The notes under the pieces are model-generated. The model searched no databases. It worked only from the letters and a program-made list of their open reading frames with translations, and was not told the origin of the DNA. Positions 1-7,807 of a DNA stretch of 34,143 nt are shown here, piece by piece; the stretch's first letter is position 1, and every line of letters starts with the position of its first letter. The stretch lies in contig NZ_WQNE01000057.1 in assembly GCF_009759665.1 (NCBI RefSeq), positions 1-34,143 on the forward strand. Direction: 5' to 3'. Both the position numbers and the translations under genes were made by a program. Origin of the DNA: Bradyrhizobium cajani (GTDB lineage Bacteria; Pseudomonadota; Alphaproteobacteria; Rhizobiales; Xanthobacteraceae).

Positions 1-34
1 CCCCAACCCTCTCCCCGCAAGCGGGGCGAGGGGG
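1..34. repeat. Dispersed palindromic repeat (CTCTCCCCGC type), partial at the window edge
   Basis: The first ~34 bases contain the hairpin CCCCGC-AAG-CGGGGC. Read on the minus strand they match bases 30846-30877 almost exactly over about 32 bp. This is a typical intergenic palindrome of high-GC rhizobial genomes. It sits just upstream of crcB, so any promoter or fluoride riboswitch for that gene would lie largely outside the window. Confidence 0.7.
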
Positions 35-49
35 AACGAGCGGCGGCAG

Positions 50-478
50 ATGAACTCTCCCCCCTCCGCCGAGCGCTGGCGCAGCGCGATACTCTATGCC
101 TGGGTTGCCGCCGGCAGCGTCGTCGGCGGGCTGACGCGTTATCTGGTCGGACTCGCGCTCGACACCGGGCCGGGCTTTCCTTTTGCGACGCTGTTCATCA
201 ACGCGACGGGCTCGCTGATCATCGGCTTCTACGCGACGCTGACCGGCCCCGACGGCCGCGTGCTGGCGCGGCCCGAGCACCGGCAGTTCGTCATGACCGG
301 GTTCTGCGGCGGCTACACCACGTTCTCGGCCTTCAGCCTGGAGACCTTCCGCCTGCTCCACGGCGGCATGAAGTCCACGGCACTTGCCTATGTCGCAGCG
401 TCCGTCATCTGCTGGCTGGTGTCGGTGTGGCTCGGGCATATGATGGCGAGCCGCTACAACCGCTTGGCAAGGAGCTGA
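50..478 (+). CDS. crcB: CrcB/Fluc fluoride ion channel
   Basis: A 142-residue membrane protein of the Fluc (CrcB) family, which exports toxic fluoride as a dual-topology dimer in the inner membrane. It shows the family signatures in order: a G-x-x-x-R-Y segment in the first helix (R30, Y31), the FINATGS motif with pore Asn51, and the GFCGGYTTFSAFS block (residues 84-96) that carries the central Na+ site and the phenylalanine track. Four hydrophobic helices are visible and the length is normal. Single-copy, full-length Fluc proteins form homodimers; no second crcB lies nearby. The stop is followed after two bases by the start of a DUF190 gene whose Shine-Dalgarno lies inside the crcB 3' end, so the two are probably translated together. 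Only 49 bases of upstream sequence are available and no riboswitch can be judged. Confidence 0.93.
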   Translation: MNSPPSAERWRSAILYAWVAAGSVVGGLTRYLVGLALDTGPGFPFATLFINATGSLIIGFYATLTGPDGRVLARPEHRQFVMTGFCGGYTTFSAFSLETFRLLHGGMKSTALAYVAASVICWLVSVWLGHMMASRYNRLARS

Positions 479-480
479 TC

Positions 481-822
481 ATGCAAATCCCCGCTCAGGC
501 AGTTTCGCTCCGGATCTTCATCGGCGAAAGCGATCATTTCGACGGCAAGCCGCTTTATGAAGCGATCGTGATGACCGCGCGCGAGCGGCACCTTGCAGGC
601 GCCACCGTGCTGCGCGGGCCGATGGGATTCGGCAAGTCCAGCCGGCTGCACACCTCGAAGATCCTGCGGCTGTCAGAGGACCTGCCGCTGCTGATCGAGA
701 TCGTCGACAGCGAGGACAACATCAATGCATTCCTGCCCATCCTGGATGGCATGATGTCGAGCGGCCTGATTACCTTGGAGAAGGTGCAGGTCCTGCAATA
801 TGGTGCGAAGGCCGCGAGCTGA
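481..822 (+). CDS. DUF190 family PII-like protein
   Basis: A 113-residue DUF190 protein, starting MQIPAQAVSLRIFIGESDHF and containing the conserved stretch LRGPMGFGKSS. DUF190 proteins have a ferredoxin-like, PII-like fold. They frequently sit beside or fuse to crcB, and a role in fluoride or ion regulation has been proposed but not settled. The start at 481 is chosen because an AAGGAG Shine-Dalgarno lies at 469-474, inside the crcB end, and because residues upstream of it do not match the family. The arrangement with crcB (2-base gap) indicates one operon and translational coupling. The biochemical function is unknown; the operon suggests it modulates or accompanies the channel. Confidence 0.85.
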   Translation: MQIPAQAVSLRIFIGESDHFDGKPLYEAIVMTARERHLAGATVLRGPMGFGKSSRLHTSKILRLSEDLPLLIEIVDSEDNINAFLPILDGMMSSGLITLEKVQVLQYGAKAAS

Positions 823-865
823 TCGCCGCGGTCGGAACCCGAGCCCGCCGTGTCCAGGAGGCGGA

Positions 866-1171
866 ATGAACGACACCGTCATCAAGCCGAAAACCAGAAC
901 CAGGACCAAGGTCGAGCGGCCTCGGCTGCACAAGGTCATCCTGATCAACGACGACTACACGCCGCGCGAATTCGTCACCATGGTGCTCAAGGCCGAGTTC
1001 CGCATGACCGAGGATCAGGCCTACAAGGTGATGATCACCGCGCACAAGCTGGGCACCTGCGTGGTCGCGGTATTCACCAAGGACGTCGCCGAGACCAAGG
1101 CGACGCGCGCCACCGATGCCGGCCGTGCCAAGGGCTACCCGTTGCTGTTCACGACGGAGCCGGAAGAGTAA
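866..1171 (+). CDS. clpS: ClpS, ATP-dependent Clp protease adaptor (ClpS2-like)
   Basis: A 101-residue adaptor that delivers N-degron substrates to ClpAP. The N-degron pocket residues are present: the NDD motif (N28, D29) followed by YTPREFV, and His60 in the AHK segment. The end of the fold (GTCVVAVFTKDVAETKA, then PLLFTTEPEE) resembles the second alphaproteobacterial paralogue, ClpS2, more than ClpS1, whose equivalent loop reads closer to GVGECGVY; this subtype call is from memory of the family. An AGGAGG-type Shine-Dalgarno at 856-861 supports the ATG at 866 over the longer open frame from 800. clpA is not adjacent, so this copy is separated from the usual clpS-clpA pair. The gene ends just before a dispersed repeat. 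Confidence 0.9.
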   Translation: MNDTVIKPKTRTRTKVERPRLHKVILINDDYTPREFVTMVLKAEFRMTEDQAYKVMITAHKLGTCVVAVFTKDVAETKATRATDAGRAKGYPLLFTTEPEE

Positions 1172-1250
1172 GGCTCAGCGCGTTTTCCGACTTCGCTTCC
1201 CGCGCGAGATCATCAGAACCGGCGCACGCCGGACAGCGAAGAAGCCATCC

Positions 1251-1352
1251 CCTAAAGCGCGATGGGATTAGGATGAATCGTCATCGCGCTTTAGGTTGTT
1301 GTTTGAGCATGATCTTTTCGGAAAACCGCTGCGCACTTTTCCGGATCATGCT
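1251..1352. repeat. Dispersed double-palindrome repeat, family A, copy 1
   Basis: A 102-base element of two adjacent palindromes. The first arm pair is TAAAGCGCGATG / CATCGCGCTTTA; the second is GAGCATGATC / GGATCATGCT around TCGGAAAA / TTTTCCG. A second copy of identical length lies at 26707-26808, with 8 mismatches counted by hand (about 92% identity). It lies between the convergent 3' ends of clpS and the radical SAM gene, 6 bases from the latter's stop. It could act as a bidirectional 3' hairpin; no T-tract is present for a classical terminator. Confidence 0.85.
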
Positions 1353-1358
1353 TTAGGC

Positions 1359-2534
1359 TCACGCCAGGGTGTCATGCACGTTGACGCGCCCCCCGTCCGG
1401 CTTGCTGACATAGAGATGGCTCTCCAGTATGGATTGCATGTTCTCAAACATCGAATAGAGATCGTCGCAATAGACCGAAGGATTATCGTAGCCGTTCGTC
1501 TTGGAGAAACGGTGCGGCAGATAGCCTCCCCCGCAGGCGTTCATGAATTTGCACTGACGGCACTTCGCACAAAGGTTGATCGAAGCATCGCGCGCGGCCT
1601 TCCAGCGCGGCTCCTTCCTGATCTCATCGATGGCATGATCGAAGATGTTGAAGTGGGTGCTCGTATAGCCATCGCCCGCAATCCGCAGCACATCGTGGGC
1701 CTCCACGCTGCCATCGGTCATCACGGTGCAAAGCTCGACGGGTTTGTGGCCCACGCCCTCGGTCGGTGAATTGTTGCCAAGAAGCGCGGTGATCATGTCG
1801 GAGATGATGCGGATATCGGTCGTCGGCGTCGTGCGATTTGCCTCGAGCCACAGGTCGAACAGCCCCTTGTAGAAGGCGGCAATGGATGGCGGCCTCTCAT
1901 CCACCGTCGCGTCAGGGATCATGATGTCGTAGTTGGAGATTCCACACGCGGCGAAGAAATCGGCGTAGTGCCGCGGCGCGTAAGCGGGATTGCATACGGC
2001 CAGGGCAATGACGCCAATGTTGCGCGATACCAGCATGCGAGCGGCACGTTCCACGGCGGCATGGGTGCCAGTCCCCTGAAACGTCTTGCGGTGGAGGTCG
2101 TGAATATGGGCCGGCCCGTCGATGCTGATCGCAACCGAAATGTTGCGGGCCTCGAAGCAGGTCAGCCATTCGTCATCGATCAACACGCCGTTGGTCGTGA
2201 CCGCGATGGGTATGTCGCAGCCCGTCCGCGATGAAATGGCATCGCAAGCCTCGGCAAAGCGGTGGAAGTTCGCAACGCCCCACAGCAACGGCTCGCCGCC
2301 GTGCAGAATGATGGGAAAATCGACGAGGGAGTACGTGACGACGTGCTCCTCGATGCGTTGCAGCAATCGATGCTGCACATCAGGGCTCATCAGCTTCGGC
2401 TTGCTATAAACGGACGCGTCGCGGAACCAGTAACAGTAGTCGCAATCGATGTTGCATCTCGTCGCGACCTTGACCAGCAGCTGCGTAATCGGCTGATCCT
2501 GGAAATCGACACGATCTGAATTATCACCCGACAT
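1359..2534 (-). CDS. Radical SAM/SPASM peptide maturase (cyclophane-forming FxsB/GrrM-like family)
   Basis: A 391-residue radical SAM enzyme predicted to modify the peptide encoded 32 bases upstream. The [4Fe-4S]-SAM motif is C27-x3-C31-x2-C34 (CNIDCDYC), followed by the GGEP motif at 79-82 and a TIM-barrel core. The C-terminal SPASM domain has C269, C322, C325, C328, C334 and C356, enough to ligate two auxiliary clusters. The block ACGGGYLPHRF followed by NPSVYC (residues 333-356) closely resembles maturases that crosslink an aromatic side chain to the beta-carbon of a residue two positions on (three-residue cyclophane enzymes of the FxsB, GrrM and XyeB types). No RRE domain is evident. The ATG at 2534 has only a weak Shine-Dalgarno, and translation may depend on readthrough from the precursor gene. 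The exact bond formed is inference; membership of the radical SAM/SPASM superfamily is clear. Confidence 0.9.
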   Translation of the reverse strand: MSGDNSDRVDFQDQPITQLLVKVATRCNIDCDYCYWFRDASVYSKPKLMSPDVQHRLLQRIEEHVVTYSLVDFPIILHGGEPLLWGVANFHRFAEACDAISSRTGCDIPIAVTTNGVLIDDEWLTCFEARNISVAISIDGPAHIHDLHRKTFQGTGTHAAVERAARMLVSRNIGVIALAVCNPAYAPRHYADFFAACGISNYDIMIPDATVDERPPSIAAFYKGLFDLWLEANRTTPTTDIRIISDMITALLGNNSPTEGVGHKPVELCTVMTDGSVEAHDVLRIAGDGYTSTHFNIFDHAIDEIRKEPRWKAARDASINLCAKCRQCKFMNACGGGYLPHRFSKTNGYDNPSVYCDDLYSMFENMQSILESHLYVSKPDGGRVNVHDTLA

Positions 2535-2566
2535 GCCGATACCAAGACGGGCTGGAAGAAGCTTAT

Positions 2567-2845
2567 CTAGTACCCTCGAACAAATCCGCCTCGGCGGAAC
2601 GCGCCCACGCCTGGAGCGTATGCCGCCCTGCGAAAGGCGCCTGCATTGGCCCCCTTAGCAAATCCCCCTCGCCTGAAAGCCGCCTGGGTCACCACGGGTT
2701 CGTCGGAGACAACCCCTTGCTCCGCACTCTGTCCACGCAGATCGTTCAGCAACGCGTCGATACCCTGATGGTCGCTCTGAATGGTGGCGCCCGGCCCATG
2801 CAATTGGATGAGGCTCGCCAAGACCTTCAGCGTCGTAATCGGCAT
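2567..2845 (-). CDS. Candidate RiPP precursor peptide with three FRR repeats
   Basis: A 92-residue peptide with a hydrophobic/helical leader (residues 1-55, including ITTLKVLASLIQLHG) and a Gly/Ala/Arg-rich core. The core has three tandem units of the form F-R-R-[GA]-[GA]-[FY]: F57-R-R then F62-A-K; F71-R-R then Y76-A-P; F83-R-R then F88-V-R, ending G91-Y92. Every core aromatic before the last Tyr is followed two residues later by Arg, Lys or, once, Pro. The FRR codons differ between units (TTC AGG CGA, TTT CGC AGG, TTC CGC CGA), so the repeat is kept at protein level. The start at 2845 is preceded by AGAGGAG about eight bases upstream; a longer frame back to 2923 lacks this support. The gene stops 32 bases before the radical SAM gene. 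It is not recognised as a named family. Function of the product is unknown. Confidence 0.8.
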   Translation of the reverse strand: MPITTLKVLASLIQLHGPGATIQSDHQGIDALLNDLRGQSAEQGVVSDEPVVTQAAFRRGGFAKGANAGAFRRAAYAPGVGAFRRGGFVRGY

Positions 2846-2925
2846 GATTGTGCTCCTCTTTTCGCGACGCAATGCAGGGATCGAACGAAAGGCCGGCATG
2901 TCGAGCCGGCTGAGCAATAACAAAG

Positions 2926-2952
2926 ATTATACCTTTTCTATTGTAGCGGCAA
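2926..2952 (-). promoter_or_regulatory. Candidate sigma-70 promoter for the RiPP operon
   Basis: On the minus strand a perfect TATAAT (2931-2926) is preceded by TTGCCG (2952-2947) with a 15-base spacer, which is shorter than the usual 17. The surrounding AT-rich stretch stands out in this GC-rich DNA. A start a few bases downstream would give a leader of about 75 bases before the precursor ATG. Confidence 0.5.
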
Positions 2953-3159
2953 TGTGTCGGGACGGGCGGCCGGACCACCGCCGCCACGGGCGCGCACGAA
3001 AGTTGGGCCGCTCAGCCGATGCACGTAAGGCTCGACCAATGGATGCGCAGGACGGTCTTGCCGCCAGCAGCCGGAATTTTAGAGCTATCCTTCCCGACGA
3101 CGCGGCCTCCAAGCCGCATGTGGAAGCGAAGGCCCGCTACGTTCCTCTGCGCGCACGCC
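2953..3159. other. Intergenic stretch between the cyclase and the RiPP promoter
   Basis: Together with the promoter and leader region (2846-2952) this makes a gene-free gap of about 314 bases. No convincing coding frame, terminator hairpin or repeat was seen in 2953-3159. The open frame on the minus strand at 2927-3112 has arginine-rich, low-complexity content and no ribosome binding site. Confidence 0.5.
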
Positions 3160-4350
3160 TTATGCCATCACCACCGGCGTCTCTTCCGCCAGCCCGTACA
3201 CGCGCTGCGCCTTGGCAAATCCCGCGATCGGGAATTCGCCGAGCTCGTGCCAGCCGTGGTGGCAGACATTCGCAAATCCCTCCGACGCCACAACCGTGCG
3301 GCCGAGCCGGCCCGTGATCTTCTCCAGCCGTGCCGCAAGATTCACGGCTGGCCCGATGCAGGTGAAGTCGAGGCGGTTGCCGCCGCCGATGTTGCCGTAG
3401 AGGATGTTGCCGACATGCAGCGCGACACCGAAGCGGAAACGCTCGACGGCGACGCCGACCGGAAAGGCGAGCGCCTCGACGCTGGCGCGGGATTCGCGCG
3501 CCGCCTCCAGCACGTGCGCGCAGACATGTGCGGCATCGCCGACATATTCATCGATCGGGAACACCGCGAGCAGGCCGTCGCCCATGAATTTCAGCACCTC
3601 GCCGCCATGGCCCCGGATCGCAGTGACCTGGCAGTCGAAGTAATGGTTGAGGATCGCGACCACGGTCTCGGCCGGCAGCCGGTCCGACAATGCGGTGAAG
3701 CCGCGCAGGTCCGACAGCCAGATCACCGCCTGCATGGTGTCGGTGTGGCCACGGCGGATCTGGCCGCCGAGGATGCGCGCGCCGGCGCGGTTGCCGACAT
3801 AGGTATCGAGCAGCATCTCGGCCGTGCGGCGCAGGCTGATGATCTCGCTGACGCGCGCGAGCGGCGCCATGATGGCGCGGATCGCAGCGATGTCGTCGCC
3901 GCTGAAGCCACCGGGCTGCCGTGTCATCCAGCTCGTCGCATGGATCGAACCGTCGAGGAACGACAGCGGCACCGCGATGTAGTCGGTCACGCCTTCGGCC
4001 CGCATGTCGTTGATGATCGGGAAGCGCTTACTGTCGGGATCGTCGACGCGGCCCCGGACCTCCAGTCCCTGCTCGAACACGATCCGAAGCGGACTTTGCG
4101 CGAACTGCGGCGAATCCAGGACATCGAATTCGACGGCGCCGATTTCGACCTCCTCGCCCTGCCGCCAGATGAAGTTGCGGCCGAAGATTTCCGGATGCAG
4201 CGTACGGATGAAGATGCCGAACCGCCATAGCGGCAGGCCGGCCGCGACCAGGCGCTCGCAGAAATCGGCGATCATCTCGGCCGGCTCTTCCGACGACCAA
4301 ACGCCGTCGATCAGCCAGTGGGTGACGCGCTGGAGCTCGGAGCTTTCCAT
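3160..4350 (-). CDS. Class III adenylate cyclase with N-terminal GAF-like sensor region
   Basis: A 396-residue soluble protein. The C-terminal class III cyclase domain (about 205-390) has the metal-binding aspartates D214 (in SDLRGFT) and D258 (in FMGDG), the adenine-recognising K254 and D328 (in LDFT), and the transition-state N337 and R341 (in VNLAAR). The Lys/Asp pair predicts ATP rather than GTP as substrate, so the product would be cAMP. The N-terminal 200 residues have no membrane helix and look like a GAF-type or similar ligand-sensing module; this part is inferred from its place in related rhizobial cyclases. Such cyclases are numerous in Bradyrhizobium, usually with unknown cues. It lies downstream of aroC on the same strand with a 114-base gap holding a hairpin repeat, so co-transcription is uncertain. 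Confidence 0.88.
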   Translation of the reverse strand: MESSELQRVTHWLIDGVWSSEEPAEMIADFCERLVAAGLPLWRFGIFIRTLHPEIFGRNFIWRQGEEVEIGAVEFDVLDSPQFAQSPLRIVFEQGLEVRGRVDDPDSKRFPIINDMRAEGVTDYIAVPLSFLDGSIHATSWMTRQPGGFSGDDIAAIRAIMAPLARVSEIISLRRTAEMLLDTYVGNRAGARILGGQIRRGHTDTMQAVIWLSDLRGFTALSDRLPAETVVAILNHYFDCQVTAIRGHGGEVLKFMGDGLLAVFPIDEYVGDAAHVCAHVLEAARESRASVEALAFPVGVAVERFRFGVALHVGNILYGNIGGGNRLDFTCIGPAVNLAARLEKITGRLGRTVVASEGFANVCHHGWHELGEFPIAGFAKAQRVYGLAEETPVVMA

Positions 4351-4436
4351 GCCCGCATTTGCGGACGAAGTTGCGGGATCGTCAAGCTGCGCGGTAGGCT
4401 AGTGGCGCGACACGACGCACCAGCCGCGACGTGCTC

Positions 4437-4459
4437 ACCTCTCCCTTCGGGAGAGGTGA
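4437..4459. repeat. Short hairpin (CACCTCTCCC type)
   Basis: A perfect inverted repeat with arms CACCTCTCCC and GGGAGAGGTG around TTC. It lies 5 bases past the aroC stop and could serve as a 3' hairpin for aroC, although there is no T-tract on the minus strand. It is related to the CTCTCCCCGC palindromes at 1-34 and 30838-30990. Confidence 0.6.
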
Positions 4460-4464
4460 AGCAA

Positions 4465-5553
4465 TCAGCGTCCCACCTGCCCGCGGTCGCGCAGGAAGTG
4501 ATCGGCCAGCACGCAGGCCATCATGGCCTCGCCGACCGGAACGGCGCGGATGCCGACGCAGGGGTCATGGCGGCCCTTCGTGAAGATCTCGGTATCGGCG
4601 CCCTTGCTATCGACGGTGAGACGTGGCTGGAGGATCGACGAGGTCGGCTTCACCGCGAAACGCACCACCACCGGCTGGCCGGTGGAGATGCCGCCCAGCA
4701 CGCCGCCGGCATGGTTGGACAAGAAGCGCGTGCCGTCATTGCCGGTGCGCATCTCGTCGGCGTTCTCCTCGCCGGTGAGCTCGGCGGCGCCAAACCCGGC
4801 GCCGATCTCGACGCCCTTCACCGCGTTGATGGTCATCATCGCGGCCGCAAGATCGGAATCGAGCTTGGCGTAGATCGGCGCACCCAGGCCCGCCGGCACG
4901 CCCTCGGCGACAACCTCGATCACCGCGCCGATCGAGGAGCCGCTCTTGCGGATGCTGTCGAGATAGGTCTCGAAGAACGCGGCCTTGTCCTTGTCGGGAC
5001 AGAAGAACGGATTCTTCGCGATCTCGTCCCAGTCCCATTTGGCGCGGTCGATCTTGTGCGGGCCGATCTGCACCAGCGCGCCGCGGACCTTCACGTCGGG
5101 CAGCACTTTTCGCGCGATCGCGCCGGCCGCGACGCGCATTGCGGTCTCGCGCGCCGAGGAGCGGCCGCCGCCGCGATAGTCGCGCAGGCCGTATTTGGCT
5201 TCATAGGTGAAGTCGGCGTGACCGGGCCGAAACTTGTCCTTGATGTCGGAATAGTCCTTCGAGCGCTGGTCCGTGTTCTCGATCAGGAGCCCGATCGGGG
5301 TGCCCGTCGTCACCTGCACGCCGGTCTCGGGATGCGCCATCACGCCGGACAGGATTTTCACCTGGTCAGGCTCCTGGCGCTGGGTGGTGAAACGCGACTG
5401 GCCCGGCCGGCGCCGGTCGAGATCCTGCTGGATATCGGCCTCGGTCAGCGGGATCATGGGCGGACAGCCATCGACCACGCAGCCGATCGCCACCCCATGG
5501 CTCTCACCAAAGGTCGTGACACGGAACATGTGGCCGAAGGTGTTGAAGGACAT
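4465..5553 (-). CDS. aroC: Chorismate synthase
   Basis: A 362-residue enzyme that converts 5-enolpyruvylshikimate 3-phosphate to chorismate, the last step of the shikimate pathway, using reduced FMN without net redox change. The family signatures are present: TTFGESHG (residues 13-20), the RRRPGQSRFTTQRQEPD block, RPGHADFTYEAKYG, and the RDYRGGGRSSARETAMRVAAG stretch that binds substrate and flavin. Length is standard. The ATG at 5553 begins the invariant MSFNTFG start. It is preceded by a 162-base gap with a palindromic repeat after the phosphatase gene, so it may share the upstream fabI transcript or have its own promoter. Confidence 0.97.
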   Translation of the reverse strand: MSFNTFGHMFRVTTFGESHGVAIGCVVDGCPPMIPLTEADIQQDLDRRRPGQSRFTTQRQEPDQVKILSGVMAHPETGVQVTTGTPIGLLIENTDQRSKDYSDIKDKFRPGHADFTYEAKYGLRDYRGGGRSSARETAMRVAAGAIARKVLPDVKVRGALVQIGPHKIDRAKWDWDEIAKNPFFCPDKDKAAFFETYLDSIRKSGSSIGAVIEVVAEGVPAGLGAPIYAKLDSDLAAAMMTINAVKGVEIGAGFGAAELTGEENADEMRTGNDGTRFLSNHAGGVLGGISTGQPVVVRFAVKPTSSILQPRLTVDSKGADTEIFTKGRHDPCVGIRAVPVGEAMMACVLADHFLRDRGQVGR

Positions 5554-5626
5554 TCGTCTCTGGCTCGTCAGTCAGTTCTGACTTGTGGTGGTAACGCGGG
5601 GGAACACGGCGTTCAACCCCGTTCCC

Positions 5627-5705
5627 GTCATTCCGGGATGGTCCGAAGGACCAGACCCGGAATCTCGAGATTCCGGGTTCGCCCTTCGGGCGCCCCGGAA
5701 TGACG
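5627..5705. repeat. Dispersed palindromic repeat, family B, copy 1
   Basis: A REP-like element that begins GTCATTCCGGG and ends CCCGGAATGAC, with inner palindromes TGGTCC-GAA-GGACCA and GGAATCTCGAGATTCC. A nearly identical copy lies at 18231-18311; only the small apical loop differs (CCCTTCGGG here, ATGCTTCGCAT there). It sits 3' of the phosphatase gene and upstream of aroC. Confidence 0.85.
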
Positions 5706-5715
5706 GCGAGTTGGC

Positions 5716-6315
5716 CTAACTGAACTTCTCCAGCCGCCCCTCGCGGAAGACGTAGACGGCGCCCTGCTCGATATAGAGCTCGGCGGCGCTGGCGGGGGTC
5801 TCGATGCCGAGGGCCACCATCAGGGCCCGGCAGGTGCCGCCATGGGCCACCGCGACGGTGTCGACCAGAACCGACTCGTACCAGTCGAGCATGCGCAGCT
5901 GGACGGCAGCGTAGGTCTCGCCGCCCGAAGGCGCGACCGTCCATTTGTCTGCGAGGCGCCTCGCATAGATTTCGGGATCAGAGGACTCGCTTTCGGCCAG
6001 TGTCAGCCCCTCCCAGACGCCGTAGCCGATCTCGCGCAGGCGGTCGTCGAGCGAATAGCCGGCAGGCGGCAATTCGAGCTTGCCGCGCACGAGTTCCATG
6101 GTCTGGCGTGCACGGCCGAGTGGGCTCGACACATAAGGCATCGCCGCTCCGTCCTTGCGGTCGCGCCTGAAGAGATCGGCCAGCACGCCTGCGGCATGCA
6201 CTGCCTGGCCGCGGCCCCGCGCATTGAGCGGGACGTCCTTGGTGCCCTGGAGCCGCCCGAGCGCATTCCACTCGGTCTCGCCGTGGCGAAGGAAGTAGAT
6301 CGTGGGCACGGGCAT
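5716..6315 (-). CDS. Histidine phosphatase family protein (phosphoglycerate mutase-like)
   Basis: A 199-residue member of the histidine phosphatase superfamily. It has the catalytic FLRHGETEWN motif with nucleophile His11, the SPLGRARQTM segment, and the second catalytic His158 in VAHGG. The small size and the motif set suggest a cofactor-independent phosphatase of the GpmB/CobC type rather than a glycolytic mutase; the substrate cannot be read from sequence. It starts 15 bases after the fabI stop, so the two are very probably one operon. An ATG at 6315 gives the expected short N-terminus before the RHG motif. Confidence 0.88.
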   Translation of the reverse strand: MPVPTIYFLRHGETEWNALGRLQGTKDVPLNARGRGQAVHAAGVLADLFRRDRKDGAAMPYVSSPLGRARQTMELVRGKLELPPAGYSLDDRLREIGYGVWEGLTLAESESSDPEIYARRLADKWTVAPSGGETYAAVQLRMLDWYESVLVDTVAVAHGGTCRALMVALGIETPASAAELYIEQGAVYVFREGRLEKFS

Positions 6316-6330
6316 TCCGGAGTTTAAGTG

Positions 6331-7146
<816 letters not shown>

Positions 7147-7284
7147 TTTCTAATGCCCTGTCGAGCTCTCGGTGAGGTCTGGAGGTACACCAGCCCTCCT
7201 TCGCGGTACAGCCCTAATACGCGGCGTTAACGCTGTTTCGAGTGCCGGAATAGCCGTTCCACTCGGGTGTTATGATCGTTGAGG

Positions 7285-7299
7285 CGTTCGCGCCGAACG
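7285..7299. promoter_or_regulatory. Perfect inverted repeat upstream of the ECF sigma gene
   Basis: CGTTCG-CGC-CGAACG, with 6-base arms and a 3-base spacer, ends 20 bases before the ECF sigma start codon. It could be a protein-binding site or a hairpin near the 5' end of the message. No convincing ECF-type or EcfG-type -35/-10 pair was found in 7147-7318. Confidence 0.35.
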
Positions 7300-7318
7300 T
7301 TGGGACGTCAAGACCGCA

Positions 7319-7807
7319 ATGAATGCGTTTCGCCAGAGTGTGGAAGCCATGATCCCGGCGTTGCGCCGCTACGCCCGCGCGCTGACGCGCGATGCGGATG
7401 CGGCCGACGATCTGGTGCAGGATACATTGGTGCGGGCGCTGCGTTCGGAGCGGCTGTTTCTCGGGGGCGACGTCAGGAGCTGGCTCTATACGATCCTGAC
7501 CAACCTCAACAAGAACCGGCGGCGTTCGCTGGCGCGACGGCCGCAGTTCATGCAGCTGACGGAGAACAACCCGGATGCCAGCGGGACCGAGGCCGAAGGG
7601 CGCGACATCGAGAAGGCGCTGGCAACGCTGGTCGAGGAGCAGCGCTCGGTGCTGCTGCTGGTGATGCTGGAGGGCATGAGCTACCGCGAGGTCGCGGACA
7701 TCCAGGGCGTGCCGATCGGCACGGTGATGTCGCGCCTGGCACGCGCCCGCGCCCACGTCAAAGCCTCGCTGGAGGGCGAGCGCCCGGCGCTCAGGCGGGT
7801 GAAATGA
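7319..7807 (+). CDS. ECF (extracytoplasmic function) RNA polymerase sigma factor
   Basis: A 162-residue group 4 sigma factor. Region 2 spans about residues 10-75 (RYARALTRDADAADDLVQDTLVRAL and the DVRSWLYTILTNLNKNRRR helix that contacts the -10). Region 4 spans about 100-150 (LVEEQRSVLLLVMLEGMSYREVADIQGVPIGTVMSRLARAR, a helix-turn-helix for the -35). There is no region 3, as expected. The downstream gene encodes a membrane anti-sigma factor, joined through a short ORF with ATGA overlaps, so the unit is a classical sigma/anti-sigma operon; ECF26-like groups have this architecture. The ATG at 7319 has a weak ribosome binding site, and an internal ATG at 7349 is an alternative that would remove ten residues. 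Confidence 0.92.
   Translation: MNAFRQSVEAMIPALRRYARALTRDADAADDLVQDTLVRALRSERLFLGGDVRSWLYTILTNLNKNRRRSLARRPQFMQLTENNPDASGTEAEGRDIEKALATLVEEQRSVLLLVMLEGMSYREVADIQGVPIGTVMSRLARARAHVKASLEGERPALRRVK

Noticed and set aside
2927..3112. A 61-codon minus-strand frame upstream of the RiPP precursor
   Set aside because: Arg/Ala-rich, no Shine-Dalgarno, and it overlaps the likely promoter of the precursor gene.
7147..7318. EcfG-type or autoregulated ECF promoter between fabI and the sigma gene
   Set aside because: GGAAT, GGAAC and CGTT words occur, but never at the required 16-17 base spacing.
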